The notes: generated by a model not told the origin, from the sequence alone. A stretch of DNA of 6,897 bases from Chloroflexota bacterium (GCA_030610225.1 JAUWSD010000064.1:1-6897); one strand, 5' to 3'; counted from the first letter of the stretch, positions 1 to 6,709 are shown. Numbers and translations: made by a program.

Positions 1-2215
1 CTGATGCTGTAATGCTGTGAATATCCTGGTCGTCATTAAACGCCGAGATCATCATTTCATCACCTGACATATGGGCGACGATCCTCAACTCCACCTGTGA
101 ATAATCAACTGCCAGCAGAAGATGCCCGGGTTTAGCGACAAATGCTTCCCTTACCCTTCTTCCTACTTCTGTCTTGATTGGAATATTTTGAAGATTGGGA
201 TTATTTGAAGCCAACCGCCCAGTCACTGACCCTGTCTGAGAATAAGAAGTGTGAACACGTTTTGTTTGCTGATTTACTTGCCGCGGTAGCGCTTCAACAT
301 ATGTTGACTGTAATTTTGCCAATTCCCTGTATTCAAGGATCCACGCAATGATCTCATCCTGATCTCTTAACTGTTCCAACACGCTCGCTGCGGTAGAAAA
401 ATGGCCGCTGGCTGTCTTCTTTGTGCCTTCTGGTGCTGTAAGTCCCAGAGTTTTGAAAAGAGCGTCTGAGAGCTGCTGAGTGCTGTTCAGGTTAAATGGA
501 GTTCCAACTCTTTTATATACATTGTCCACCAACTCATTCATCTTGGTTCCCAACTCATCAGCCATTTTTGAGAGGAACTTTGTATCTAACCCTATCCCGG
601 CAATTTCCATGTCAGCCAATGTGTTGATAAATGGCATCTCGTATTTTTCAAATATCTGGAATATTTCTTTTTCCTTGAGTTCTTTCTCAAGTTCCGGGAT
701 TAACATCATCACCACAGCCGCATCTGCAGCAGCATAAGGGGCAGCTTTCTCTATCGAAACATCCGCCATCGTGATCTGACTTTTTCCTTTTCCGATCAAA
801 TCCTCAATATTGGTCATTTTGATACCCTGCTTAACCCAGGCAAGATTCTTCAGACCCAGGTTTCTGGAACCAGGGTCTCTCAACCATTCAGCGATCATTG
901 AATCAAAACTCAATGGCTGCACATCCAAGCCATAACGTTTGAGAATCACATAATCATATTTAAGATTATGACCGGCTTTCCCAATTTTGGGATCTGTCAT
1001 CGGTTCTCTGATTGCATCAATAACAAGATCCATCTCCAGCTGGTCCCCCCTTCTATGCCCTACAGGAATGTAATATCCCGTTTCACCATCTACTGCCAAA
1101 GAGATCCCCACCAGATCAACTTCCATTTTATTTGTGCCAGTTGTCTCAGTATCAAAAGCGATCATTTTTGCCGCATTCAAAACTTTGACCATCTCTTTTA
1201 ATTTTTCTTCTGTATCAACTATGATGGTCTTTACAATTTCATCGACATCACCGGTCGTATCATTCTCAAAACCTGCTGAAAACATGCTCATCTGCTTGCC
1301 GCTTCCTGCTGAAGTGGTAAGCCCATATCCATTGATAATTCTTTTTAGTCGGGGCATCAATGTTCTGAATTCCATCTCCCGGAAAAGCTTCTCAACTTTA
1401 TCCGGTGAGAAATTTGAAGTCCTTGCCCCTTCCATATCAACGGGTATATCAATGTCCGTTACGATCTGAGCCAATTTCTGACTCATGTAAGCCTGCTCTT
1501 TATCTCTTTTCAGATTATTAATTTGTCCAGGTTTATATGTTTCTATATTCTCATAGACCCCATCTAAATTATCAAATGCGCCCAGGAATTTCTCCGCACT
1601 TTTTACACCAATACCCTTCACGCCCGGTATATTGTCAGAAGGGTCGCCTACCAGAGCTTTATAATCCACGATCTGATCAGGGCGCACTTTCATCTTCTCA
1701 AATACTTTGTCAGGGGTAAAGTCTGTGGAATCCGAAATACTTTTTCCCGGTAGTGACACGATGATCCTGTCAGTTACCAACTGCAAAAGATCCTTATCAC
1801 CAGTGATGATCTTCACCCCATAGCCCATTTCTGCGATCTTTTTTGCTACGCTTCCAAGGACATCATCCGCCTCATATCCCTGAATTTCATATCGGGGAAT
1901 ATTGAAAATATCTACCAATTCCCGCATCCTTATGATCTGTGTTCTGAGGTCGTCCGGCATCTTCTCGCGGGTAGCTTTATAATCTGGAAAGATCTCATCC
2001 CTGAAGGTTTTACCAGTATCAAAAGCAACTGCCAGGTAATCTGGTTCTTCTGTTTCGATCAAGCGCAGCAATACAGAAGCAAAACCATATACACCGGCTG
2101 TTTGCTCCCCCTTGGATGTTATCCACCTGTCAACATTCTTTCCAGCACCAGTTAGGGCGAAATAAGTCCGGTATGCAAGCGCATGCCCATCTATTAAATA
2201 AAAGGTTTCTGGCAT
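1..2215 (-). CDS. polA: DNA polymerase I (3' end beyond window)
   Basis: Pol I fills gaps, removes RNA primers and repairs DNA in the cytoplasm. 738 residues are visible, against about 900-930 for the family, with no stop or frameshift. The 5' nuclease (about 1-290) shows LIDGHALAYR at the N-terminus, the acidic cluster EADD (115-118), GDKD with D140 and D142, and the helix-hairpin-helix GDPSDNIPGVKGIG with D191 and D194. The 3'-5' exonuclease (about 325-510) keeps D355 and E357 (FDTETTG), D421 (NLKYD) and Y494/D498 (YAAAD), so proofreading should be active, unlike in Taq-type enzymes. The polymerase part shows TGRLASNNPNLQNIP and motif A DYSQVELR with D704 and E709. Motifs B and C lie outside the window. 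The ATG at 2215 gives the family-typical N-terminus. There is no strong SD, and the upstream gene stops 3 nt earlier, so translational coupling is likely. Family assignment is secure. Confidence 0.98.
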   Translation of the reverse strand, partial: MPETFYLIDGHALAYRTYFALTGAGKNVDRWITSKGEQTAGVYGFASVLLRLIETEEPDYLAVAFDTGKTFRDEIFPDYKATREKMPDDLRTQIIRMRELVDIFNIPRYEIQGYEADDVLGSVAKKIAEMGYGVKIITGDKDLLQLVTDRIIVSLPGKSISDSTDFTPDKVFEKMKVRPDQIVDYKALVGDPSDNIPGVKGIGVKSAEKFLGAFDNLDGVYENIETYKPGQINNLKRDKEQAYMSQKLAQIVTDIDIPVDMEGARTSNFSPDKVEKLFREMEFRTLMPRLKRIINGYGLTTSAGSGKQMSMFSAGFENDTTGDVDEIVKTIIVDTEEKLKEMVKVLNAAKMIAFDTETTGTNKMEVDLVGISLAVDGETGYYIPVGHRRGDQLEMDLVIDAIREPMTDPKIGKAGHNLKYDYVILKRYGLDVQPLSFDSMIAEWLRDPGSRNLGLKNLAWVKQGIKMTNIEDLIGKGKSQITMADVSIEKAAPYAAADAAVVMMLIPELEKELKEKEIFQIFEKYEMPFINTLADMEIAGIGLDTKFLSKMADELGTKMNELVDNVYKRVGTPFNLNSTQQLSDALFKTLGLTAPEGTKKTASGHFSTAASVLEQLRDQDEIIAWILEYRELAKLQSTYVEALPRQVNQQTKRVHTSYSQTGSVTGRLASNNPNLQNIPIKTEVGRRVREAFVAKPGHLLLAVDYSQVELRIVAHMSGDEMMISAFNDDQDIHSITAS

Positions 2216-2218
2216 TAA

Positions 2219-2401
2219 TTACTTTAGAGGTCCAATTAATTTAACGAACTCATCCCATTCTTCTTTGAAGAAATGAATAGTTACATTATTTAATTCCAGA
2301 TGATATGTTTTTTCTCCATCTGGCTCTTCAACTTCCCAAATAATATAATTCTCAGTTTCTGAAACTGTCTTTGTTTGGATGTTTTCAGCATCTTTTGGCA
2401 T
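2219..2401 (-). CDS. Small 60-aa protein of unknown function, co-transcribed with polA
   Basis: I do not recognise this family. The protein is 60 aa, soluble, acidic, and has no signal peptide, membrane helix or cysteine. Residues about 18-45 alternate in a beta-hairpin-like pattern (YIIWEVEEPDGEKTYHLEL, then VTIHFF), followed by a short helix (KEEWDEFVKLI). This looks like a compact beta-beta-beta-alpha fold with aromatic residues that could line a binding face. It is likely a real gene: it has a good SD (GTGAGG, 5 nt before the ATG), a promoter-like extended -10 upstream, a terminator isolating it from the ccm operon, and a stop only 3 nt before polA. The spacing suggests a leader gene of the polA operon. 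A role with Pol I or in DNA repair is inference from position only. Confidence 0.75.
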   Translation of the reverse strand: MPKDAENIQTKTVSETENYIIWEVEEPDGEKTYHLELNNVTIHFFKEEWDEFVKLIGPLK

Positions 2402-2405
2402 AGTT

Positions 2406-2411
2406 TCCTCA
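2406..2411 (-). promoter_or_regulatory. Shine-Dalgarno site of the 60-aa gene
   Basis: On the minus strand the sequence GTGAGGAAACT precedes the ATG at 2401. GAGG sits 5 nt before the start. This is better than the site before polA, which suggests that ribosomes load here and reach polA by coupling. Confidence 0.7.
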
Positions 2412-2430
2412 CTTAATTAGTTGATACCTA

Positions 2431-2439
2431 ATTCTAGCA
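2431..2439 (-). promoter_or_regulatory. Probable extended -10 promoter of the 60-aa gene and polA
   Basis: On the minus strand, TGCTAGAAT matches the extended -10 pattern TGnTATAAT with one mismatch in the hexamer. It lies about 30 nt before the ATG, leaving a 5' leader of roughly 20-25 nt that includes the SD. No good -35 box exists at 17-18 nt, which is common for extended -10 promoters. It sits directly downstream of the hairpin terminator, as expected for a fresh transcription start. Confidence 0.5.
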
Positions 2440-2448
2440 GAAGATCAT

Positions 2449-2476
2449 AAAAAATGAGAGCAAGCTCTCATTTTTT
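2449..2476. terminator. Bidirectional intrinsic terminator
   Basis: A 7-bp stem ATGAGAG/CTCTCAT with a 4-nt loop is flanked by six A on one side and six T on the other, so it gives a hairpin plus U tract in either direction. On the minus strand it would catch read-through from the ccm operon or transcripts starting between the two terminators. On the plus strand no gene ends here. Confidence 0.8.
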
Positions 2477-2565
2477 ATTTAACGAAACTAAATCTCGTCA
2501 ATCATTCTGTAATCTCTATTCCCCCGTCAAAGGGCTTATATTCACAAAATCACCATATATTTGGG

Positions 2566-2582
2566 ATAGATAATATATCTAT
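2566..2582. repeat. AT-rich 17-bp inverted repeat
   Basis: ATAGATA and TATCTAT are perfect 7-bp arms around a 3-nt centre. The repeat lies 5 nt beyond the T tract of the ccm terminator. It could be an operator for a dimeric regulator, or chance in AT-rich DNA. No promoter with good spacing overlaps it. Confidence 0.35.
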
Positions 2583-2587
2583 TTATT

Positions 2588-2611
2588 AAAAAAGGGCGGG
2601 AATTCCCGCCC
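2588..2611 (-). terminator. Intrinsic terminator of the ccm operon
   Basis: GGGCGGGAATTCCCGCCC is a perfect 18-nt inverted repeat (7-bp GC-only arms with AATT at the centre). On the minus strand it is followed by six T. It begins 5 nt after the ccmD stop codon. This is a textbook strong Rho-independent terminator and marks the end of the operon, so no ccmE or ccmF follows ccmD. Confidence 0.93.
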
Positions 2612-2616
2612 TATTA

Positions 2617-2757
2617 TTATTCTTCATTTTCCAGGTAAATTATATCTGCCTTGTATTTCTTGTATCTGGTTGCTAGGCTAATAACATAAATAATCATTGG
2701 TACAAAGATCACAGTAAAACCTAGGATCATAAAATCAGTCGTATCAGGTATATTCAT
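2617..2757 (-). CDS. ccmD: CcmD-like small membrane protein
   Basis: This 46-aa protein has one hydrophobic helix (about residues 9-29, FMILGFTVIFVPMIIYVISL), then a basic stretch RYKKYKAD and an acidic end LENEE. CcmD proteins are small single-helix membrane proteins whose basic C-terminal side faces the cytoplasm. They bind the CcmABC complex and help release heme-loaded CcmE. Size, topology and position right after ccmC all fit. The start at 2757 is set by AAAGGG at 2765-2770, which overlaps the ccmC stop region, with a 7-nt spacer. The gap to ccmC is 11 nt. It is the last gene before the operon terminator. Such short proteins have little conserved sequence, so the call rests on context and topology. 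Confidence 0.8.
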   Translation of the reverse strand: MNIPDTTDFMILGFTVIFVPMIIYVISLATRYKKYKADIIYLENEE

Positions 2758-2768
2758 ATTCTTTCCCT

Positions 2769-3467
2769 TTACTCAACCATCTTCATTTTCAATTGTTCGA
2801 TCTTATCGGATAAAAATCCGAGCCTGATGCGATGCCAGAGCAGAGTTACCCCGATCACAGTAAATGTGAAAAGAGCGAAGAAGAAGGCTTTTTGCATGTT
2901 GTCTGTCATATTCATACCAGTATCTGCACCTGCATCCCCGCTTGCGATCACAACCGGATGAATTGTGTTCCAGATCCTGATCGATAAGAAGGTCAATGGA
3001 ACACTGACAAAACCGACGATCGCATAGATCGCTCCAAAACGAGCCCGTCTGTCTGGTTCATCGATGCTTTGTCTGAGCATGATGTATGCAATATAAATCA
3101 ATTCCATGATCGTAGCGGTGATCAATCTCGGTTCCCAGATCCACCATGTATTCCAGGTCGCCTTTGCCCAAACGGAGCCAGAGATGATATTTAAGAAGCA
3201 GAACACCAACCCAACCTCAACCCCGGCGACACCAATAATATCCCAGCGTTTCTTACCGGTCACCAGGTATAAGATGCCTGCAACCAGTGCCAGCAGGAAT
3301 CCGATCATTCCTAACCAGCCGACTGAGACATGAGTATAGAAAATTCTCTGAACATTTCCCATATTTACCTCTACTGGTGCAAATACCAGAGACATGTACA
3401 GAGATATTCCCAACAGAATTACGGATATAACATTTAATATTGTCAATCCGATTGGTTTTTCCTTCAT
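2769..3467 (-). CDS. ccmC: Cytochrome c maturation protein CcmC (heme handling)
   Basis: A 232-aa membrane protein with about six helices. CcmC presents heme at the outer face of the membrane and passes it to CcmE, working with CcmA, CcmB and CcmD. The tryptophan-rich signature is at 100-114 (W100, W105, W108, W109, W111, then EPR). The two conserved external histidines that ligate heme are H46 (YTHVSVGW) and H170 (WNTIHP). Length matches the family. The Asp of the usual WWxWD core, as in E. coli CcmC, is Glu here (E112). The start at 3467 is supported by AAGGAG 5 nt upstream. The gap to ccmB is 15 nt. CcmF and CcsA share the Trp-rich motif, but the short length and the ccmAB neighbours point to CcmC. 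Confidence 0.95.
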   Translation of the reverse strand: MKEKPIGLTILNVISVILLGISLYMSLVFAPVEVNMGNVQRIFYTHVSVGWLGMIGFLLALVAGILYLVTGKKRWDIIGVAGVEVGLVFCFLNIISGSVWAKATWNTWWIWEPRLITATIMELIYIAYIMLRQSIDEPDRRARFGAIYAIVGFVSVPLTFLSIRIWNTIHPVVIASGDAGADTGMNMTDNMQKAFFFALFTFTVIGVTLLWHRIRLGFLSDKIEQLKMKMVE

Positions 3468-3472
3468 ACTTA

Positions 3473-3478
3473 CTCCTT
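3473..3478 (-). promoter_or_regulatory. Shine-Dalgarno site of ccmC
   Basis: AAGGAG on the minus strand, 5 nt before the ATG at 3467, lies in the 15-nt gap after ccmB. It fixes the ccmC start. Confidence 0.8.
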
Positions 3479-3482
3479 GATC

Positions 3483-4172
3483 TTATTCCTCAACAACAAA
3501 ATCGAACACCATATATGCTATAGCCAAAAATATTACATCATATGTAATTAAAATATAGATAGAATTTGATATATATTCAAAGTCCTGCCCTGCCAAATAT
3601 GCCCCAGATGCCTGCACTGCTGTGATCAACACTGGCAGAACGACAGGGAATAAAAGGATTGGTAGCAAAACATCTCTTGTTCTTGTATGCACTGCCATAC
3701 TGGATAATAATGTTCCTACCGCTGCATACCCTATCGACCCAAGCAGGATTGTCAGTAATAGTCCTGGATTGAACAGATTCATATTATATAAAATACTGTA
3801 TAAGGGGATCACGATCGCTTCAATGATCAGCATGAACAAGAGATTGCCTATCATTTTTCCAAAATAGATCGCATTCCTGTCCACAGGTGCCAGAAGCAAA
3901 CCGTCCAGACAGCCCCTGTCCTTCTCTACTGCCATTGATCTGTTCAAGCCCAATGTTCCAGCAAAAACGAATGTGACCCACAAAATTCCAGGAGTGACTT
4001 CTTTCTGAATATTAGGATTCAGATCAAGTGCAAAATTAAAGATCAGGATCACCAGAACCGCGAACATCAACATCGCTGTCATTAATTCCCGGCTGCGAAG
4101 CTCTGCTGCCAGATCTTTCCACACTATCGCCCAAACTGATTTGAAGAAGGATGTTTTATTGTTCTTATGCAT
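3483..4172 (-). CDS. ccmB: Heme-exporter permease CcmB
   Basis: A 229-aa permease subunit of the CcmAB ABC transporter in cytochrome c maturation. Six hydrophobic helices are visible at about 31-50, 61-78, 104-128, 137-160, 166-190 and 203-225. Family marks are KDLAAELRSRE near the N-terminus (19-29) and the loop EKDRGCLDGLLLAPVDR (83-99), which carries the typical E-x-D-R and GLLLAP elements likely to contact CcmA. Length is close to the usual 220 aa. The start overlaps the end of ccmA by 8 nt and is preceded by a strong SD inside ccmA. In the known system the CcmAB ATPase drives release of holo-CcmE from CcmCD. The transported substrate is unsettled. Confidence 0.95.
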   Translation of the reverse strand: MHKNNKTSFFKSVWAIVWKDLAAELRSRELMTAMLMFAVLVILIFNFALDLNPNIQKEVTPGILWVTFVFAGTLGLNRSMAVEKDRGCLDGLLLAPVDRNAIYFGKMIGNLLFMLIIEAIVIPLYSILYNMNLFNPGLLLTILLGSIGYAAVGTLLSSMAVHTRTRDVLLPILLFPVVLPVLITAVQASGAYLAGQDFEYISNSIYILITYDVIFLAIAYMVFDFVVEE

Positions 4173-4875
4173 TTACACCCTCCTCAACAGCTTCTTTGTA
4201 AAATTTTAATAACCCATGCTCTGGGATATCTTTCTTCTGGGTTGATGCCACGATCCTGCCTTTTGACAGGATGTCAAACCTTGATGCGATATCTTCAGTC
4301 CTAGCCATATCATGCGAAGTCATCACGACGGTTCTTCCCTCAGATGAAACTGACCTCAAGATCTCGTCCAGCATCACACACGCATCCTGATCTAGTCCAG
4401 TATAAGGTTCATCCAATAAGAGAAGATCAGGGTCGTGAATGACTGCCCTGGCAATTGCCAAGCGCTGCTGCATCCCCCTTGAAAAAGTCCGCACCAGATC
4501 TCGGCTGCGTTTCCTCAATCCAACGATCTCCAGAACTTCTTTAATGCGGTCATCCATATTCGTGACTGAATATAATCTTCCAAAAAATTTGAGATTCTCT
4601 TCAGCTGTCAGGTCAACATATAAAAGTGGTTGGTGTGAGAGCACACCCAGTTTCCTCCGCACAATTGATGCTTGCTGAGGAAGCTTATAACCTGCTATAG
4701 ATACTTCACCATTTGTGGGTTTTGAAAGAGAAGCTAATATCCTTAAAAAAGTTGTCTTTCCCGCTCCATTAGGACCAAGAAAGGCAACAAATTCACCAGA
4801 GGATACTTCGAAGTCCAGACCATTTAAAACTGTCTTCAGCCCAAACCTCTTGCCCAGCTTCTTAACTTTGATCAT
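4165..4875 (-). CDS. ccmA: Heme-exporter ATP-binding protein CcmA
   Basis: A 236-aa ABC ATPase, the cytoplasmic energy-providing subunit paired with CcmB. Walker A is GPNGAGKTT (34-42), the Q-loop glutamine is Q82 (LSHQP), the signature is FSRGMQQR (131-138), Walker B is LLLLDEP (151-157), the D-loop is GLD (160-162) and the switch histidine is H188 (MTSHD). The ABC signature departs from LSGGQ, as often seen in CcmA. All catalytic residues are present. The start at 4875 overlaps the last 14 nt of the cytochrome gene, sharing ATGATCAAAGTTAA in two frames. Only a weak SD is seen (AGGT about 11 nt upstream), so translation is probably coupled. The ccmB and ccmC neighbours separate it from the many other ABC ATPases. 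Confidence 0.94.
   Translation of the reverse strand: MIKVKKLGKRFGLKTVLNGLDFEVSSGEFVAFLGPNGAGKTTFLRILASLSKPTNGEVSIAGYKLPQQASIVRRKLGVLSHQPLLYVDLTAEENLKFFGRLYSVTNMDDRIKEVLEIVGLRKRSRDLVRTFSRGMQQRLAIARAVIHDPDLLLLDEPYTGLDQDACVMLDEILRSVSSEGRTVVMTSHDMARTEDIASRFDILSKGRIVASTQKKDIPEHGLLKFYKEAVEEGVNA
4178..4185 (-). promoter_or_regulatory. Shine-Dalgarno site of ccmB, inside ccmA
   Basis: GAGGAGGG on the minus strand, 5 nt before the ccmB ATG at 4172, is the strongest SD in the window. It lies within the last ccmA codons and allows efficient independent loading on ccmB despite the 8-nt overlap. Confidence 0.8.
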
Positions 4876-6709
4876 CTTCTAAAGTTACCTGCAAAAGTTC
4901 TTTCAATGCACTACGTTCTTCACTATATTCAGATTCTTTGATCTCACCATTTTCAAAAGCTTCGTCCAGAGCGACGATCTGATCCAGGATCTCGTCTGAA
5001 GATAATGTTTCGAAATCCCCATCGGTTTTCTTGGATTTGCGCATATAGAGGATGAAACCCACTAAAACTACTGCAAATAATGCTGTACCTATAATTATAT
5101 TGATTACTTCCTGATCAAGATTGAGTCCTGATTCGCTGTATGGGTTTCTACCTTTAACAGTTAATGATAATACCCCATCTTCCTGTTCAAATTCATACGC
5201 ATCAAAAGGAGTATTGTTAAACATTCTCTCCTGGATGTAAGTCGCATCACTGCTGCTGATCGTAACAGTGTCAACGGGAACATATGCATTGGCCTGGTTC
5301 ACAGGCAAAGGTAATGTCCTTGTCCATTCAAATTTATTTGAATATGGAACCTCATAGGCAAATAATAGATACCCTGAGTCTTCACCCGGAATGAAGGGCT
5401 GCTCAATTTGGAAACCAGTCTCTGTCATTGACATTTGCTGAATGGTCGAATACTCACTGAAACCCATATTAGCAACATTCGCTGGTAGATCGATTAAGAG
5501 TGAGCTCGTTCCATCTGTTGATGGAAGGACCGTCTGTGTGCCAACATTCTTGAATTGCCAATTTTCCTGGACGACAATTGTTCCTGATTCATGAAATACG
5601 AAGAAGACCTCAATCGTCTCGATCTCCAAGTTATCAAGATCAGTAGTTGCTTCAAATACTTCTATCGTAAATACTTCTAATTCAACATCTAAACCTACAC
5701 CTGCATAATCAGATTGATATGTGACTTCCTTATAATCTGTATAAACCAGATAGATTGCTTCGCTGGAAACCTCAATATCTGAGAAAGAGTATTCACCAAC
5801 AGCATTAGTGGTATCTTCATACTCAACTGTATCATCCACCGACATGTGATTGAGTACCATCAAAGTAACCGCATGATCTGAGACTGGCTCTTCGCTTACA
5901 CTATTGATGACGATTCCCTCGACATCTATCAGCACCGTTTCTTCTACTTCTTCTTCAATCACATCTTCCTCAACAACCTCATCGCTTTCTTCTTGAAGAA
6001 CTATCTCTTCAGTGTAAGGAAATGATAATGTTCTAACAAAGGAAGCGGCTGATGCTCTGGTGAAGTCATCCAAACCCTCGATTACATGAATATCATTTCC
6101 GATTCCGGGAGTGATCGCGCCATAAATATATTCATTTGAGATCATCGACATTATTGTCAGATCTGTAAAATCTGTTGTCATGTGGGCTTCATTTAGCCCC
6201 GAACCTGTTCCATCAGTCCCATGACATTCGCTGCAGACATCATCAAAGATAGCTTTTCCCATCCTCAATTCACTGATATTGGAGCTTAGACTATATATGT
6301 ATGCCAGAACATCCCAGCGGGATTGCACATCCAGGACATCCTCAAAAGCAGCCATTTCGGAACCCTCTCTGCCTATAGATATGGTCTCATACCATAAGAT
6401 CGGAGCAGATGAGAAACTTGAGACTTGGGCCCCGATCAACATTGGTTCCGTCAGCCCATCTGGGCCATGGCATCTGGCACAATTCTCAGTAAAGATTTGC
6501 TGTCCATTTATTGAATCTGGTGTATCCACAGGAGCTTCAAACTCAGGGACTGGAGCAGGTTCTTCAACCTCCATACTATCAGCCACAACATTCTGCGCTT
6601 GATCTTCAATCTGATTATCAAGCACTTCATTGCTTTGCTGATCACATCCTGAGAATGCAGCAAGCAGGAATATTCCTAATATTAATAATATTGTTTTTGT
6701 TCTATTCAT
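4862..6709 (-). CDS. Diheme cytochrome c lipoprotein with beta domains, TM helix and SHOCT-like tail
   Basis: A 615-aa exported multi-domain protein. Residues 1-22 form a lipoprotein signal (MNRTK, hydrophobic core, FSGC, lipid site C22). A low-complexity acidic linker follows to about 65. Cytochrome c domain 1 (66-142) has CARCH (77-81) and probable distal ligand M119. Domain 2 (147-230) has CSECH (159-163) but no Met at the expected distal site; H208 is nearby. A very acidic linker (233-260) leads to a carboxypeptidase-regulatory/Ig-like beta domain (about 262-335) and a second beta-rich region (about 360-520) that I do not recognise. A TM helix (about 535-556) is followed by RKSKK and a SHOCT-like helical tail (570-606). 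Its place directly before ccmA and after a zinc-ribbon gene ties it to cytochrome c maturation or to the electron chain that system serves. It is surely a client of Ccm; a regulatory or redox role in the pathway is inference. No clear SD precedes the ATG, and the gap to the upstream gene is 12 nt. Confidence 0.9.
   Translation of the reverse strand: MNRTKTILLILGIFLLAAFSGCDQQSNEVLDNQIEDQAQNVVADSMEVEEPAPVPEFEAPVDTPDSINGQQIFTENCARCHGPDGLTEPMLIGAQVSSFSSAPILWYETISIGREGSEMAAFEDVLDVQSRWDVLAYIYSLSSNISELRMGKAIFDDVCSECHGTDGTGSGLNEAHMTTDFTDLTIMSMISNEYIYGAITPGIGNDIHVIEGLDDFTRASAASFVRTLSFPYTEEIVLQEESDEVVEEDVIEEEVEETVLIDVEGIVINSVSEEPVSDHAVTLMVLNHMSVDDTVEYEDTTNAVGEYSFSDIEVSSEAIYLVYTDYKEVTYQSDYAGVGLDVELEVFTIEVFEATTDLDNLEIETIEVFFVFHESGTIVVQENWQFKNVGTQTVLPSTDGTSSLLIDLPANVANMGFSEYSTIQQMSMTETGFQIEQPFIPGEDSGYLLFAYEVPYSNKFEWTRTLPLPVNQANAYVPVDTVTISSSDATYIQERMFNNTPFDAYEFEQEDGVLSLTVKGRNPYSESGLNLDQEVINIIIGTALFAVVLVGFILYMRKSKKTDGDFETLSSDEILDQIVALDEAFENGEIKESEYSEERSALKELLQVTLEDDQS

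Larger units (their letters stand above)
2402..2616. other. Intergenic regulatory region between the ccm operon and the polA operon
   Basis: These 215 bp hold no convincing gene on either strand. From the ccm side, on the minus strand, they contain a GC-rich intrinsic terminator, an AT-rich 17-bp palindrome, a possible weak promoter (TTGACG at 2525-2530, AATGAT at 2501-2506, 18-nt spacer), a bidirectional hairpin terminator, an extended -10 promoter and the SD of the 60-aa gene. Two terminators about 110 nt apart leave room for a short transcript between them, but nothing shows one is made. Confidence 0.7.

Noticed and set aside
480..1719. Several plus-strand open frames of 60-111 codons
   Set aside because: They lie antisense to the unbroken polA frame, have no family features, and are best explained by its codon bias.
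2594..2611. 18-bp perfect palindrome as an operator or recombination site
   Set aside because: Its position right after ccmD and the adjoining T tract make a terminator the simpler reading.
3106..4678. Plus-strand open frames of 75-81 codons opposite ccmC, ccmB and ccmA
   Set aside because: Their sequence is the antisense shadow of conserved Ccm proteins; no SD or recognisable domain supports them.
5930..6010. GAA/GAT-rich repeat tract in the cytochrome gene as a repeat element
   Set aside because: It encodes an acidic inter-domain linker with irregular codons; no exact tandem unit is present.
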